Shown here one piece after another: positions 35,058 through 46,311 of a stretch of DNA of 64,000 nt. Position 1 is the stretch's first letter; each line of letters begins with the position of its first letter. This DNA is from Hygrocybe punicea (taxonomy: Eukaryota; Basidiomycota; Agaricomycetes; Agaricales; Hygrophoraceae): the NCBI GenBank assembly GCA_963556145.1, contig OY744470.1:2666001-2730000 (forward strand). Direction: 5' to 3'. A program made the position numbers and the translations under genes. The notes under the pieces were generated by a model. The model ran no database searches, had not been told where the DNA came from, and saw only the letters and a list, made by a program, of their open reading frames with translations.

Positions 35058-36584
35058 ATGCCAACCGTCCAGCCTGGCGCCAAAGTACTCGTCTCCGGCG
35101 CAAACGGCTACATTGCCGTTTGGGTCGTACGCATCCTGCTTGAGAACGGATATGAAGTCCGCGGGACTGTGCGTTCAGAGGAAAAGGGGATTCATCTCAA
35201 GAAGATGTTCAATGCGTACGGTGATAAGCTTGAGCTTGTCGTTGTCCCGGACATTACAAAGGTGCGTTCGGTGATTCAACTGTGACGCTATTGTTTATCC
35301 AAGGCGGTATGACTGTGATCAGGAAGGAGCATTCGACGAGGCAGTCAAAGGTGTGGATGCAATCGAACACACTGCCTCTCCTTTCCACTTCAACGCCGAG
35401 GACCCGCAAGGTAAATCACATCCGTTGGTACAGCTTCCTCCCCTGCTCATTGTGTATCCTTTAGAGTTGATCGACCCCGCGGTCAGAGGGACCGTCGGCA
35501 TACTTCAGAGCACCCTTAAGCACGGGTAAGCTTACCCATCAGTCATATTTCACCGACAGTCTGACTCATCAATGTCAGAACATCTGTAAAACGTGTGGTC
35601 GTGACGTCCTCTTGTGCTGCTGTACTTCAAACGTCTCCGGAACCCCAAACATTCTCCGAAAAGGATTGGAATGAAAAGGCTATTGCGCAAGTGAAGGAAC
35701 TGGGCTCCAAGGCAACAAACGTGACCAAATATTTTGCGTCGAAGACTCTTGCAGAGAAAGGCGAGCTAAGATCGGTTATGCAATAAATGCGCGTGTTGAC
35801 AACAGCCCCGCTGCCAGCCGCTTGGGAGCTCTGGCATAGTAATAAATCCTCCGTGAACTGGGATCTCGTCGTCCTGAATCCTCCCTATGTGAGCACTGTT
35901 TTCATGTGTTCACCATAAAACTTGATTTACCCAAAGTGCTCTCCAGGTTTTCGGGGTCAGAATCCACAGCACCTTCTGATGATATCGATAATAAACTTGG
36001 TTTCTTTTTTATATACTCACAGCCTGGAATCCACGAGGTTTCCGCTCCCGAATATCTCAATACGTCGTTGCTCTCGTGGTACAACGCCGTTATCCTTGGG
36101 AAATCTCTTGAATCGATTGCGACGGAAGGGTCTTCTTGGATCGATGTCCGAGATCTCGCGGACGCTCACATGAAGGCCATACAGAATGAATCTGCCGGTG
36201 GGGAAAGGATCATTGTTTCCACGGGTATGCTTATTTTCTACTCAGGGGACAGTGATGGTTTGATGACCTGATGGATCTCGTAGGCCCTTGGATTTGGCAA
36301 AACTGGGGTGGGTCCATCGTGATGTTGATCTGCGCGTGATTATGTGTCGAACTGACTTGACCGGTGAACCAGTCGACATGGCGAATACGCTTTCCCGTTC
36401 CTTTGACATCAAGTTGCCTTGCGGGTATCCCGCCACAGCCGAAAACCCGGTATATCTGTTCCGGTACGACGTCAGGAAAGCTGACAGGGTGCTAGGGATG
36501 CAGTACAGGAGCATGGAGGAGACGACTAGAGCAACGTTGAGTGATTTCGAGGCCAAGGGGTGGTTGGCTGTGGTCAAAGAATGA
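35058..36584 (+). CDS. NAD(P)-dependent extended SDR (DFR/GRE2-like reductase)
   Basis: The ATG at 35058 starts MPTVQPGAKVLVSGANGYIA, with the Rossmann motif GANGYIA, followed by VVRILLENGYEVRGTVRSEE (Arg residues suited to NADP). Then come EGAFDEAVKGVDAIEHTASP, VKRVVVTSSCAAVL with the catalytic Ser, and the YFASKTLAEK motif (YxxxK). NWDLVVLNPPY leads to a 9-nt micro-exon (35949-35957, GTTTTCGGG = VFG). ITVST-type text (GGERIIVSTG) and the C-terminus GYPATAENPVYLFRYDVRKA ... FEAKGWLAVVKE complete it. The intron after TLAEK appears to use a GC donor (GGCGAGC) before AAWELWHSNKS. The family reduces aldehydes, ketones or dihydroflavonol-like substrates; the actual substrate is unknown. It is about 345 residues, normal for the family. 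Confidence 0.88.
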
Positions 36585-37003
36585 ATTAACTAACACTTGA
36601 TTGTAACAATATATTTTATTGAAATTTTTCATGAGCACAGGTTCCGGCAGAGACGGCACCAGATTCTCCGATCCGAATTACGTCACCAGTGCTGATGTCA
36701 TTGTCACGTTCATGTTTGTCACTTCAAGCCATCGTGGTGCAGGGCTGCTCGCTTACTATGATAGCCTTGCTGCTGGGGCCTTCCAGACTATCAAGGAATG
36801 AAGTGGAGACTTCAATGTAATCGGCCTGTCTACAAAGTTGTGCTCTCATGCGAGGTGGGGAAAGTTTTCATCTTATGATGAGTCGTCAATGACAACTTGA
36901 AACTGTTACCGAATTCACAATAACTTTGCTAAACTATTTATTCCACGGCCGGGACCCCTTACGTCCCACAGCGCATACGCGTCCCAGCCCTGTTTTCCCA
37001 GAC
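36585..37003. other. Intergenic between reductase and kinase
   Basis: A 60-codon frame at 36619-36801 has no recognised domain. The stretch probably holds the reductase 3' UTR (TATATTTTATTG at 36610) and the kinase promoter. Confidence 0.4.
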
Positions 37004-38516
37004 ATGCAAGACTTGACTGGGAAGGTCAGAAAGACTGAGCAATATTACTTCGCTCATGGTGGACTGGCTGATATATGGAAGGGAGAATGGAACACTGGCG
37101 AGCCAGGGAAAGCCCCACAGGTAAAGTGCTAAGAGGGTCCCGTCTGGTGTGTCTCTGGTCTGATGCCCGCTCTATAGGTGGTGGCAATCAAGGTTATCCG
37201 AAGTGCTTGGAATGATCCGGAATACCTGGAAAGGCTCACCAAGGTACATTTGCCCTATTGCATAGAGTTGGCCGAATCTGTGGATTAATTCTTGTTGTCA
37301 TCAGAAATTGGTTCGGGAAGGGAATGTCTGGAGTAGGTTAAACCACCCCAATATCACCCCTTTTTTCGGCGTCTGCTTCGGCTTGGATCGCCTTTATGCA
37401 CCGTCTCTCATCTGTCCGTACTACAGCAATGGAGACGTGTCAAAATTTCTTCAGCGAAATCCAAACGTCAATAGAATACAGTTGGTGATTAACAGGGTTA
37501 ATACTCGGCGTTGTGTATACCGGGTTGTTGATACAGTTGTTATTAGGTTGCGCAAGTGGCTGCAGGCTTGAGTTACCTGCACGGATTGCATCCAAAACCA
37601 ATTATTCATGGTGACATCAAAGCGGTGAGCTATTCCTGAGCCCTAAACTTTGTGCTTCTAACAATTGTGTTTGGATTCTAGTCCAACATCCTCATCAGTG
37701 ACCAGAACGAGGCGAGGATAACGGACTTCGGTCTGTCCAGGATACTGGAAACTTCGGGGTTTACCACTAAGACGACCGCAGGCACCTGTCGTTGGATGGC
37801 ACATGAACTGATCGCACCCATTGACGACCCGGACGAGAATAACTACACGGCACCTGTAACGGCGGCCACGGATGTATGGGCATTTGCTATGACCGTTATT
37901 GAAGTGTGCATTTATTTATTTATGTCGAGGTAAAAGAAGGAAAAAAAGATCTCATTCACAAATTTTGCAGATTTTGACTGGCCGCATTCCATTTCATCAT
38001 CTCAAATACGATTCAGCCGTCATTCTGAGCATCATGAGAAATGGACGACCTTCGCATCAGACTAATCCCGAGATTAAAGACGAAGTTTGGTCCGTCTTGT
38101 CACGGTGCTGGGATATGGATCCGCACGCTCGTCCTTCCATGCATTTGCTGGCGCTTTTCTTCAACGTCTCACACTACTTCTTCCCTCGGCGCTTGGCCGA
38201 TTCAGAAGTCCGTCGAATTCTGGACGCAGGTGCGGCCGTGAAAAAGTTGGGGCCAGGAGTCGGTCGTCGTTGTGCAAGTGTTCATTGTTTGGGGTCTACC
38301 CTGTCTCGCTCAAGGAGTTCTAATTCTCACCACGGTGGAATATCACGCTTCTTTCGGCCCGCCTCGAAACTCTTCCGACAGCCTTCGAACGTGATACCTT
38401 ATCGTTGTCATTGGCCAGATTGCCAGGTTGGTTTCGACACTCTACGTGAATGCCAGGCACATGAAGTGTCCACGAAACATACCAGTAGCGAACGTTGGGA
38501 ACTTGTCGGCAGTTAA
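37004..38516 (+). CDS. TKL-type protein kinase with C-terminal C2H2 finger
   Basis: The frame from 37004 (MQDLTGKVRKTEQYYFAHGG) enters a kinase domain: GGLADIWKGEW as glycine loop, VVAIKVIRSAW with the Lys, HPNITPFFGVCFGLDRLYAP, and VAAGLSYLHGLHPKPIIHGD leading to IKASNILIS (HGDIKxxN catalytic loop). ITDFGLSRILE is the DFG motif and AGTCRWMAHELI the activation-segment end. ATDVWAFAMTVIEILTGRIP and WDMDPHARPSM close the domain. The catalytic loop has HGD rather than HRD, as in many fungal TKL kinases. A Ser/Arg linker then leads to YRCHWPDCQVGFDTLRECQA plus HEVSTKH, a C-x4-C-x12-H-x5-H zinc finger at the very C-terminus. At least six introns are inferred. An N-terminal exon upstream of 37004 cannot be excluded, because the open frame runs back to 36926. 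Confidence 0.85.
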
Positions 38517-39687
38517 GGATGTACTTGTTTTCCCGCCGTCATTTCTTCTACATTCATGTCAGTGAAATCTTATACTGAATACTTACATGCATTACGTTAA
38601 TTCGTAGAATTATTTGAGTTATTTCACACCCATATGATAACCCTCGGGGGCTAGTAGCCTGGGCACAATCACAGCAGGGAAACTAAGCGGAACGGAAACC
38701 AATCGTGCAGGAAATGTAACAAATAAAATAAGCAACTTTATCAGTTTAGGGATCTTCATCAGCAAAAGTGCGGAAAGATGACATGGCCATGTATCGGCCT
38801 AAAATCTAATAAATATTGTACATTCCTGTAAAAGTTGTACAATTCTGGTAACCAGCCTTACATCGCCATGTTAGCAAGTCCTTTTTTTACCAGATACTGC
38901 CAGAATTGTACAAGTTGCCACGGTAGAAACAGAGTGCACGAGTTGGCGACTTAGTACAAGTCTGTACAAGTCTATGGCCAAACTTTCTCAAGCTTACAAG
39001 GACTGTATTGGGATTGCAAGTTTGAAAACCATCATTTGATTACTGCAGGTAACAGAATGCGACAACAAATTACAATGAAGGACAGTGGCAAGTACAACAT
39101 AGAGCATGCAGAGACAAATGCAACTGATTGAACAACAAGAACACACCAAGAGACTAGCGGAGAACAACCCAGGACTAGTGAGCACAACTTGGAAGATGCA
39201 CCGCTCACCTGAAGCATCTGGAGGAGGGTAGCGGTGTCAGGGAATCTCCATTCTTCGTAGAATTGACCACTTACAAAAGAGCCGGTGAGGCTGAGGCCCC
39301 CCCTCAGGACCTGCCCAGGGAGCGGCAGTGGGAGTAGGAGGGAACAAGGGATTGGGGGAGAAGAGCACAGAGAGCATACACTTAGCTGTTGTTAATCTTA
39401 GAGTTGCTGGGCTTCGGTCCAAGCTTTCTCCAACTGAAGGGGACAATAATCCTCGTCCACAGCCAAGGGGAGACTGGGAACGACAAGGAGGCAAGGCCAG
39501 TATCGATTGTGACGGGGCTGATCAAGAGCGGGGGAATATTCCCAATCAGGGTCTGTCCTATATATGCATGTCTTGGGTCCGTGCACTCGTCACGTGCATG
39601 CTAAAGTCTTATTACACCAAAGGATCTCGTAAGGTGAGGCAACCCGGTTGTGTGCAGTAGAGGTCCAAACGTCAATTTCATCGTGTT
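38517..39687. other. 1.2-kb stretch without a recognised gene
   Basis: Frames on both strands (for example 39328-39660 plus, 39237-39494 minus) lack domains. The segment 38815-38975 is unusually rich in TTGTAC/GTACAA (TTGTACATTCC, AAGTTGTACAATTC, AATTGTACAAG, AAGTCTGTACAAGTC). Confidence 0.4.
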
Positions 39688-40842
39688 TAGCGCTGACCTT
39701 TGGGTCGCATCCTCAAACCCAATTCCAGGGATCGTATCTAGATGCGCACTACGTTCAATTTTCGTGAGACATTTCCTGGAAAGCACGGATTGTCAAGGTG
39801 TTCAGTTGGTGGCGTCTAGTGTGCTGTTGGTGAAGTAAAAGGTATGCTGATTCTGAATCAGCTCCTAAGATGGTAACACCCTAACGCATCCACCCAGGCC
39901 CAATTGAACTTGCCGCTTTGGAGTTTTCTGATCACAACGTTCACATCAAGCATTCAGTCCGACGTTCAGCTTTTTGTCCATACATTGAAGTACTAACTTT
40001 TGACAGTTTTTGTGATGGCAGGCAATACCAACTCGGACGGTACAGGTCTCATTGGCCTCGGTCCATCCTCTGGTTCCAATATTCTCTTGACTCTGAATAG
40101 TTCAGTTGGAAATACGCCCCTGGACAGCATCTTTCTCCAAGACCTCCCAATTTTCTTTCCATCCTTCTTGGTCGCGCCGACAAACCTGGCAATCCGTTCC
40201 CGGGCGATTTGACTGTGGGTGAGATACTCCCTGGCTACAAAAACATTATGTCCCAACCCCAACTCAATGTAACTGTGGTCTCGCTCGCCAACTTTGGAAA
40301 TCAGCATTGGCAGGTGCTACTTGACGAGGACGGCATCATTGAACCCGATGGTCCGGCGATGGACAACCTGTTCCCGCTACTAGTGAAGTTGCTGACACAA
40401 CCAACCCTAAATGACTTACGGCAGTTTTCGACAGCGGTTTTACTCTCCCTCAGGTTCCACAGTATGTCTCCATGTCATCTGTTGGTCCTCGCTGATAGAC
40501 ATTTCATCGTTTGGCAGGGCCGTTGCGGATGCATTCTACGGGTCAGCTGCACTTGTTAACATTACAGGCCTCAGCGAAATTTACACACTACCTTGTAACC
40601 AAGAAGTTAACTTCGCTTTCAAAATGGGTGGTATTACGTACCCAGTGCATCCTCTTCTACTACGTAAACATGTAAGTGGAAAGCTGGTTGAACCAGATAG
40701 GGATGCCGAGGAGGAGGTAGAGGATGTAGAGGATGAGGAAGAAGGCGACGGTGATGACGACGACGACGACGGACTTGACCCGGAGGATGGGGAAGGTCCC
40801 CCTGACGATGCAGAGGGCATGGAAGGTTACGGCGCCCTATAA
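39688..40842 (+). pseudogene. Aspartic protease (A1), N-terminally incomplete
   Basis: Pieces of a pepsin-fold protease are readable in order: SADLWVASS at 39688, the text after the first catalytic Asp; TNSDGTGLIGLGPSSGSNIL at about 40030; LTVGEILPGYKNI; a second active-site-like motif VFDSGFTLPQVP near 40428-40460; and AVADAFYGSAALVNITGLSE. The first DTGS is not found before SADLWV, even across a plausible TTTAG acceptor at 39687, and no signal peptide or pro-region is seen upstream. The end is an Asp/Glu-rich tail (EEEVEDVEDEEEGDGDDDDD) unlike the family. Either the first exons are lost, making it a pseudogene, or they lie in an unrecognised exon upstream. Confidence 0.65.
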
Positions 40843-41238
40843 AATGTCGTGCACTCTGAATAGAATTCTTTTATGACCATTCAGCTACTTGACAGTCTCT
40901 GCAACATATTTGTACCACACTTGACAACTCATATACCAGACTGATGAACACTACAAGTCTTGGATATACTTGCCAATTGTTATAGCAGACCGGGGAAGGG
41001 ACCCCAAACCGGTATGATATTGACATTCAAGCTGCAATTCTATTCTGTAGATGCCAAGTATGATAACAGGCTCGTTTACTAACTCCATTCCGGTACAAAC
41101 ATGTCATACCTAGCACGAGAGTGGTACAATACGTACTTGGGGATGTATCTCAGTGACAGACCTATGAGAGTTTGCCACCGGTGAAATCCGGTAACAGGCC
41201 ATGCATGGTTTGCGCACTTTTGCTGATGACTTGAATAC

Positions 41239-42068
41239 ATGTCACCTACTAACATCACTTTCCACGCCGGTAAAGTTCTTGCTCCCTGTACCAACCACCC
41301 CTTGTTCATATCGATGTCCTGCAGGCTCTGTTAAACCTGCAGAACGCGTGCAACTTCTAGGTCAGAAGGGAGTGACAATTTGGTTCACAGGTCTCAGTGC
41401 TAGTGGGAAGGTTAGCAGCACCTTCTTCAAGTTCGCGTTTTGCGGCATATCTAACAATCTTCAGTCTACGGTGGCTTGTGCTTTGGAACAACACCTCCTC
41501 CGTTTCCACAAGTTTACATACCGATTAGACGGAGACAATATCCGTTCGGGACTCAACAGTGACCTACATTTTGACGAAACTTCGCGGAATGAGAATATCC
41601 GAAGAATCGGGGAGGTGCTTCTCAGTTTGCTTGGGTTCATCACCCCCCAGCCTCTGACAATTTTTTTTTTCCAAGGTTTCAAAACTCTTTACCGATGCTT
41701 CTTGCATAACTATCACTGCCTTTATCTCTCCTTACCGTGCAGATCGCGCTCGTGCCCGTGCACTCCATGACAACGCCGGTTTAGCTTTTATCGAAGTCTT
41801 CATCGATGCTCCCCTTCATGTCGTTGAGCAACGGGACCCAAAGGGTTTGTACCAAAGGGCCAGAGCTGGGGAGATTAAAGGTCAGCAGTTCATCGCCTGC
41901 ATGTCTTGCTGTAGGCAACAATATTGTTCGTCATCAGACTTCACTGGGATCTCCGCACCATACGAGGCACCCGAGAACCCTGAAATTCACATCAAGACCG
42001 ACGAAAGCGACGTAGAAGAGAGTGTGCACACCATAGTACAGTATCTTACCAACAAGGCTTTCTTATAA
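41239..42068 (+). CDS. MET14: Adenylylsulfate (APS) kinase
   Basis: The ATG at 41239 begins [11 protein letters not shown]; an intron (41270-41324) leads to [20 protein letters not shown]. The P-loop GLSASGK/STVA is split by an intron after the Lys. The substrate motif [20 protein letters not shown] and the block NENIRRIGE follow. After another intron come [20 protein letters not shown], then [30 protein letters not shown] and, across an intron at about 41880-41938, [20 protein letters not shown]. The enzyme phosphorylates APS to PAPS in sulfate assimilation, in the cytosol. The length, about 200 residues, and all motifs fit an active enzyme. Confidence 0.95.
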
Positions 42069-42426
42069 AGATGACGACAGTAAATTCCACACACACAGGG
42101 ATGACAAACAAGTTTTTAACTGGCAACGGAACTACAATGTGACTATTTTGACCAATGCAAAATAAATGACTCGGATTGTGCCAGAGTCAACCCTCGATTT
42201 AAGCATGGGAAGCCAGCATGGCACAGCCGGAATCACCATTTGTATGTGCCAGTGACTGTGCTGTTCTGAATTTGTAATTTTGAGGTACAATCACGGACAT
42301 CCCTCCTGTTTCGTCACCCTACCCCTAGAACAGTCAAGCTTGAAGCTTGACTTCAAGCGTACATCATCTCCTATCATCGATATGTCGTCCCCTATACCGT
42401 TGACATACCATCCAAGTCCTACGACG
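42069..42426. other. Intergenic upstream of the secreted-protein candidate
   Basis: No coding sequence is seen. It contains the APS kinase 3' flank and, near 42330-42356, a short palindrome (CAAGCTTGAAGCTTGACTTCAAG). Confidence 0.4.
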
Positions 42427-42436
42427 TATAAAAATA
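42427..42436 (+). promoter_or_regulatory. TATA box
   Basis: TATAAAAATA lies 93-102 bp upstream of the ATG at 42529, with pyrimidine-rich DNA in between. The distance is normal for a fungal promoter with a short leader. Confidence 0.6.
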
Positions 42437-42528
42437 CCCTCGAAGTGCTCTTCGGAATTCCCTAGAGCTGGTCTCTAACATACTCACGACAAACTCACGA
42501 ACGCCGGTGCCCTCTTTCTATCTGAATA

Positions 42529-43463
42529 ATGCGTTTCACTTCACTCTTCACTGCTCTCACCGTTGCCTTTACCTCAGTGACGATCGCAGTCTCCGCGCCC
42601 CTTGAGGTAAGTCAACCGTTCGACCGGCAGAATCGCTTCACTTCGGTGCCGTGCAGGTTAGAGACATCGGTGCAAACCAGACCGTCAACTATTTGCGAAG
42701 AAGGTGTGTCCCTTCACACACCGATCCACCCCTCCCCCGGCACATATGCTGACATTCTGACCACAATCTAACAAGTGTCGTCGCTGATGATAAGATCTCG
42801 CTCTTGACGAAACGTTCCATCTTGTACAAACTGGATGTACGTAGCACGTATTCCTATATTTTGAAAAATATCCAAAGCTCAGTCCCTGTTCTCCTACACC
42901 GACTTCTTCCCACAGAGACGAGGGGATTTCGCGAACAAGTTGCAGGTAAATAATCATATCCACAAACCCAAAATGTTCCCCTCTCATGTCTTCCTTTTCA
43001 GACGCGGTCCGACTCGCCCTTGGCCGAGGAGACCTCTTCCAACCCTTCCCCACCCAGAAGCTCTTCTGGCAGCCGGTTAGGTTTTCAGCTTAAGTTAATA
43101 GCCCCCACACCCACACCCCCCGACGCCGAGCCCCGTTTCCAAGTCTATCATCAGAACAGTCTTGGCCTGAGACCGCACAACCATCAGGCATTGTTGGTCA
43201 TGCAGGAGAGAAGAAAGCAGAAGCAGGAGGAGGAGGCGCCTCAGGACGAGGAGGAGGCTCGGAAGGAGGCGGTAGTTCAGGGTCTTAATCGGGAGGTGGA
43301 GGCGGCGGTGGCTAATGCTGAGGCAGGGGGAGAGAGGCTCAAAAGGTTGCAGTTGTTGCATAAGCAACAGACAGCCTACCGGGAGAAGGAGGTGTTGTTG
43401 ACCATGCGACGTATCAGGCGCAAAAGGCATCCTCGGAATCCCACCGACTCACGGCCAAAATAG
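42529..43463 (+). CDS. Small secreted protein candidate, charged C-terminus
   Basis: Exon 1 encodes a typical signal peptide (MRFTSLFTALTVAFTSVTIA, then VSAPLE) with likely cleavage after VSA. Introns follow after PLE (42606-42655), after NYLRR, after YKLD and after NKLQ, all with GT-AG ends. The mature part reads VRDIGANQTVNYLRRSVVAD and DKISLLTKRSILYKLD; a KR pair could be a Kex2 site. The last exon is Glu/Lys/Arg-rich and strongly helical (QERRKQKQEEEAPQDEEEAR ... LKRLQLLHKQQTAYREKEVL). No known domain is recognised. Splicing of the last exon is uncertain: the charged tail could be outside the true frame. The gene lies 290 bp from a transposon end. Confidence 0.6.
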
Positions 43464-43747
43464 CCTAGGCAAAGCCAAGACCCTGGCTTTCTCCCAAAAT
43501 GTTAAATCCGATTTCTGCCCAATTCTGAAAATTATATTCTGGACAAATTTTTCACTTGGGGGTTTGATGTCTGGATGACGGATCTGACCTACATGTAAAA
43601 GAGAAGGTTTGATGGGACTGTATGTAAGAAGAAACCAAAAAGAGAAAATGGGGTAAAAGAAAAGAGGTTAAAGTGAGCACCGGGGGGTGAGAAGTGTGGC
43701 GAGGAGGACAGGGTGGTGATGAATGTAGATACGGAAAGTTTTGGAGG
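43464..43747. other. Spacer between secreted-protein gene and CACTA element
   Basis: No coding signal. Probably the 3' UTR, followed by the target-site copy CCCAG (43748-43752). Confidence 0.5.
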
Positions 43748-43752
43748 CCCAG

Positions 43753-43785
43753 CCCCAGTGAAAAGTCCCGCTAGGTAGAAACTTT
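43753..43785 (+). repeat. Left TIR of the CACTA-like element
   Basis: CCCCAGTGAAAAGTCCC followed by GCTAGGTAGAAACTTT; the inverted copy is at 52056-52088. The single mismatch is a CpG base (CCGCTAGG versus CCACTAGG). Confidence 0.85.
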
Positions 43786-43939
43786 TAGAAACTTTCAGGT
43801 CCTTTTAGGCCCTTTGCGGTCCTACAAAATCTCGTCTTAATATTTAAATAGAATTCTGCACCCACAGTGGATGCCTGTCCAATTAAATCTTGAAAAAAAC
43901 ATTGCGATTGCTATGAAAAAACATTGCGTTCCATTGTAT

Positions 43940-46260
43940 TCAATTAAAGTGTCCAGGTGCGCTGCTCCTCGCCCCCCGTTCCATTCCCCGCTCCCCCATT
44001 CCCCGCTGCTTGTTCCCTGTTCCTGGTTCCCTGCTCCTGGTTCTGCCAATCCAAGAACTCGCCGCCGCCTTCGCCTCTTTGATATCTTGCTTGATCTTGA
44101 GGCTCTTCTGGACGTACACCTGCGGAACCCAACATAATACCACCATTATCAACCTATACAGCAATCCTATTACTCACCTCTTTCTTGTTGGGTGCAAGTG
44201 CGTCCCAGGCAAGGTCGAACTCAGCCTTCGTAACATGGTTGTTGGCGCAGTACTCTTTGGCAAACAGGTTCCTGAGAATTAAATCATCAGTAGAAGTTAG
44301 CAAGCGAATGTACCACTCACTTTGGGCTCGAAGTCTGCGTCGTGATGTACTTCTTCTTCCCCTTCACTGCCGCTGACGAACTCACCCCTCCCTTTGCCAC
44401 TGCACTGATGACAACTTGCCCCGACTCGCTATTTCAATAATAATAATAATAAGTAAAACGAGATGTATCTAATGAAAAACTTACAAAGGGTTAATGATCT
44501 CACGCAACTCTCCCATCGTTGGCGCTGTCTGAGAGTTCTGGACTTGCTGTATGTTGCTAGGGGGTGCATTCGTCTCTTCCTCGCGTTCCAGGACTGGACC
44601 TGCCAAGGATCGTCAAAGTGCCACACAAAAGGGTTAAGATCTCCGTACCTTGAATTTTATTTTCAATGGACAACGTCAGGGTGTCCGTGATCAGAGCCTC
44701 GACAGTAGATTTAACGGTCTGACCATCTGCTGTGAATGGATTGGCAGTGGGCACCGTTCCATCTTTTGTGGTATCGCCTGTTGACCCCCTGGACTCTTCT
44801 CCAGATTTTGTAGATGGCTTGTCAGACGACGTGGATTTGTCATTGGCAGATGAGGTTAGGTCAGACGAGGGGAGGTCGCTAGACAGCGTGTCGACATCGG
44901 TAATGATAACCGTGGCTTTCTGCGGAACCTTGAGTTTCTTCTTCTTCTTTGAACCTGCTGCAGATGTTGAGTTTCGTTTCTGTGGAAGTTGCATGTAGTC
45001 ATCTTCATCACCCTTGTCCTCCTTAATAGCGCAGCCGACACCCTCATTCTCACTGTCGTCGCTTGAGACACGCTGGCTGTACCAGCCAGGATAGATTACC
45101 GTGGCAATAGCATTGAGTTTCCAGTGGTCTTTGCACAGCCGCAGCTCGCAGGCATACCCGTATATCTGTAGACGCACGAATTCATGGAAGAGACAACTTC
45201 CTTTTCCCCACGTTGTAGTAGTGGTGCCTGTCATGTCACGTGACCTGGACCTTAGTCAGTAGCCAGTTCCGGATGTAGTAGACAGATCTCTATCCCATCC
45301 ACCTCAGCCATTCCGTGCGATTCCGTCCCCGATCCCAAGAGGTCCCTCGGGACCACTCCAACGTTGGCGGTGCAGTGCCTTTGACTTCCCACTGGTGCCA
45401 GATTTCACGAAGCCAATTGCTGATCCCAGTAACACGATAGCCGTCAACGGGGTTGCCATTCTCGTCCTCAATATACTGGCATTTGACGTTGACCCCAGCC
45501 GCACGTCGTTGTTTGCCTTTGGTTCCTGCAGTGTTGTTGACGACGGTGGTCAAATTAGCTTCCGTTTGGGTGGTCCACTCGTTTTTGCGCCAGTATTTTA
45601 TGTTGGGATATTTGTTTCTGTCGAGAGGTTGCAAAAGAAGTTGAGTGTCAGATTGAGGAGAGCTAGGAGAAAGACTCAGGCTGCCGGATCTCGATATGGC
45701 ACCCATTGTTGTCTGGATCCTGAAACTAGCTTTGTTTGAGGTGTGACAGGTTTGCATCATGGATTCCAACATGTCACTACAACAAAATTAGTAGTAAGAA
45801 CATAGTGTATACAAAACTTACCGGGAGAGGTTTAATTGCGATTTCAAGCGGATGTTTTCATGGAAGAGGTCTTGATAAACTGGATTGCGAATGAGGAAAT
45901 TGTGGGAGAGTGATTTGATGACCGGGCCTTGGTACATTCCGTGCTGGGACCACAGATCACGGTAATCATCAGTAGCAACAAAAAACATTAGTATATGCGC
46001 ACCGTTTCTATTTCCCGGCTCAAATTCCAGATACTTGCAGGGTCCTGAAGACTATTTTGCATCGTTTGAAAAGGCCTGCGAACTTGTCCACGATTCCCTC
46101 CAGGTGCCGGTATTGAGAATGAGGCTTGCATTTCCAATGAAGGAAAGTGGCGTATGGGCTCTGGTATATCAGGAGAGTCGTCAAGGTCACAATCATAGCG
46201 GTTGGGAAGTGTGTGTGTCGGGGTGAAGAAGGGTCTGTTGGCGTTGCTGCTGCCTGACAT
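43940..46260 (-). pseudogene. Second gene of the CACTA-like element, interrupted
   Basis: The start at 46260 (MSGSSNANRPFFTPTHTLPN) leads to exons with DIPEPIRHFPSLEMQASFSI. Further text (DMLESMMQTCHTSNKASFRI, then KYPNIKYWRKNEWTTQTEAN) follows on the same strand, reaching GISNWLREIWHQWEVKGTAPPTL. There a 145-bp solo LTR interrupts the frame, which resumes as TWGKGSCLFHEFVRLQIYGYAC. Acidic and Lys-rich parts (SDDSENEGVG, KKKKKLKVPQ) follow. The C-terminus is NHVTKAEFDLAWDALAPNKK and, after an intron, YVQKSLKIKQDIKEAK with a GA-rich minisatellite. No known domain is recognised. It lies where CACTA elements carry their second, DNA-binding TnpA-like protein; that role is an inference from position. 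Confidence 0.6.
45215..45359 (-). mobile_element. Solo-LTR-like insertion, family S, copy b
   Basis: 145 bp on the minus strand (TGGAGTGGTCCCGAGGGACC ... CACTACTAC) with direct repeat ACGTT on the plus strand (45210-45214 and 45360-45364). It interrupts the second CACTA gene between APPTL and TWGKG. It shares the 5' palindrome and the segment CTACTACATC..GA..GGCTACTGACTA with copies a, c and d. Confidence 0.85.
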
Positions 46261-46311
46261 GGTGGCACTGGGCAGAGGTGAGCGCATGTGACGTCACGCT
46301 CACATCCTGCC

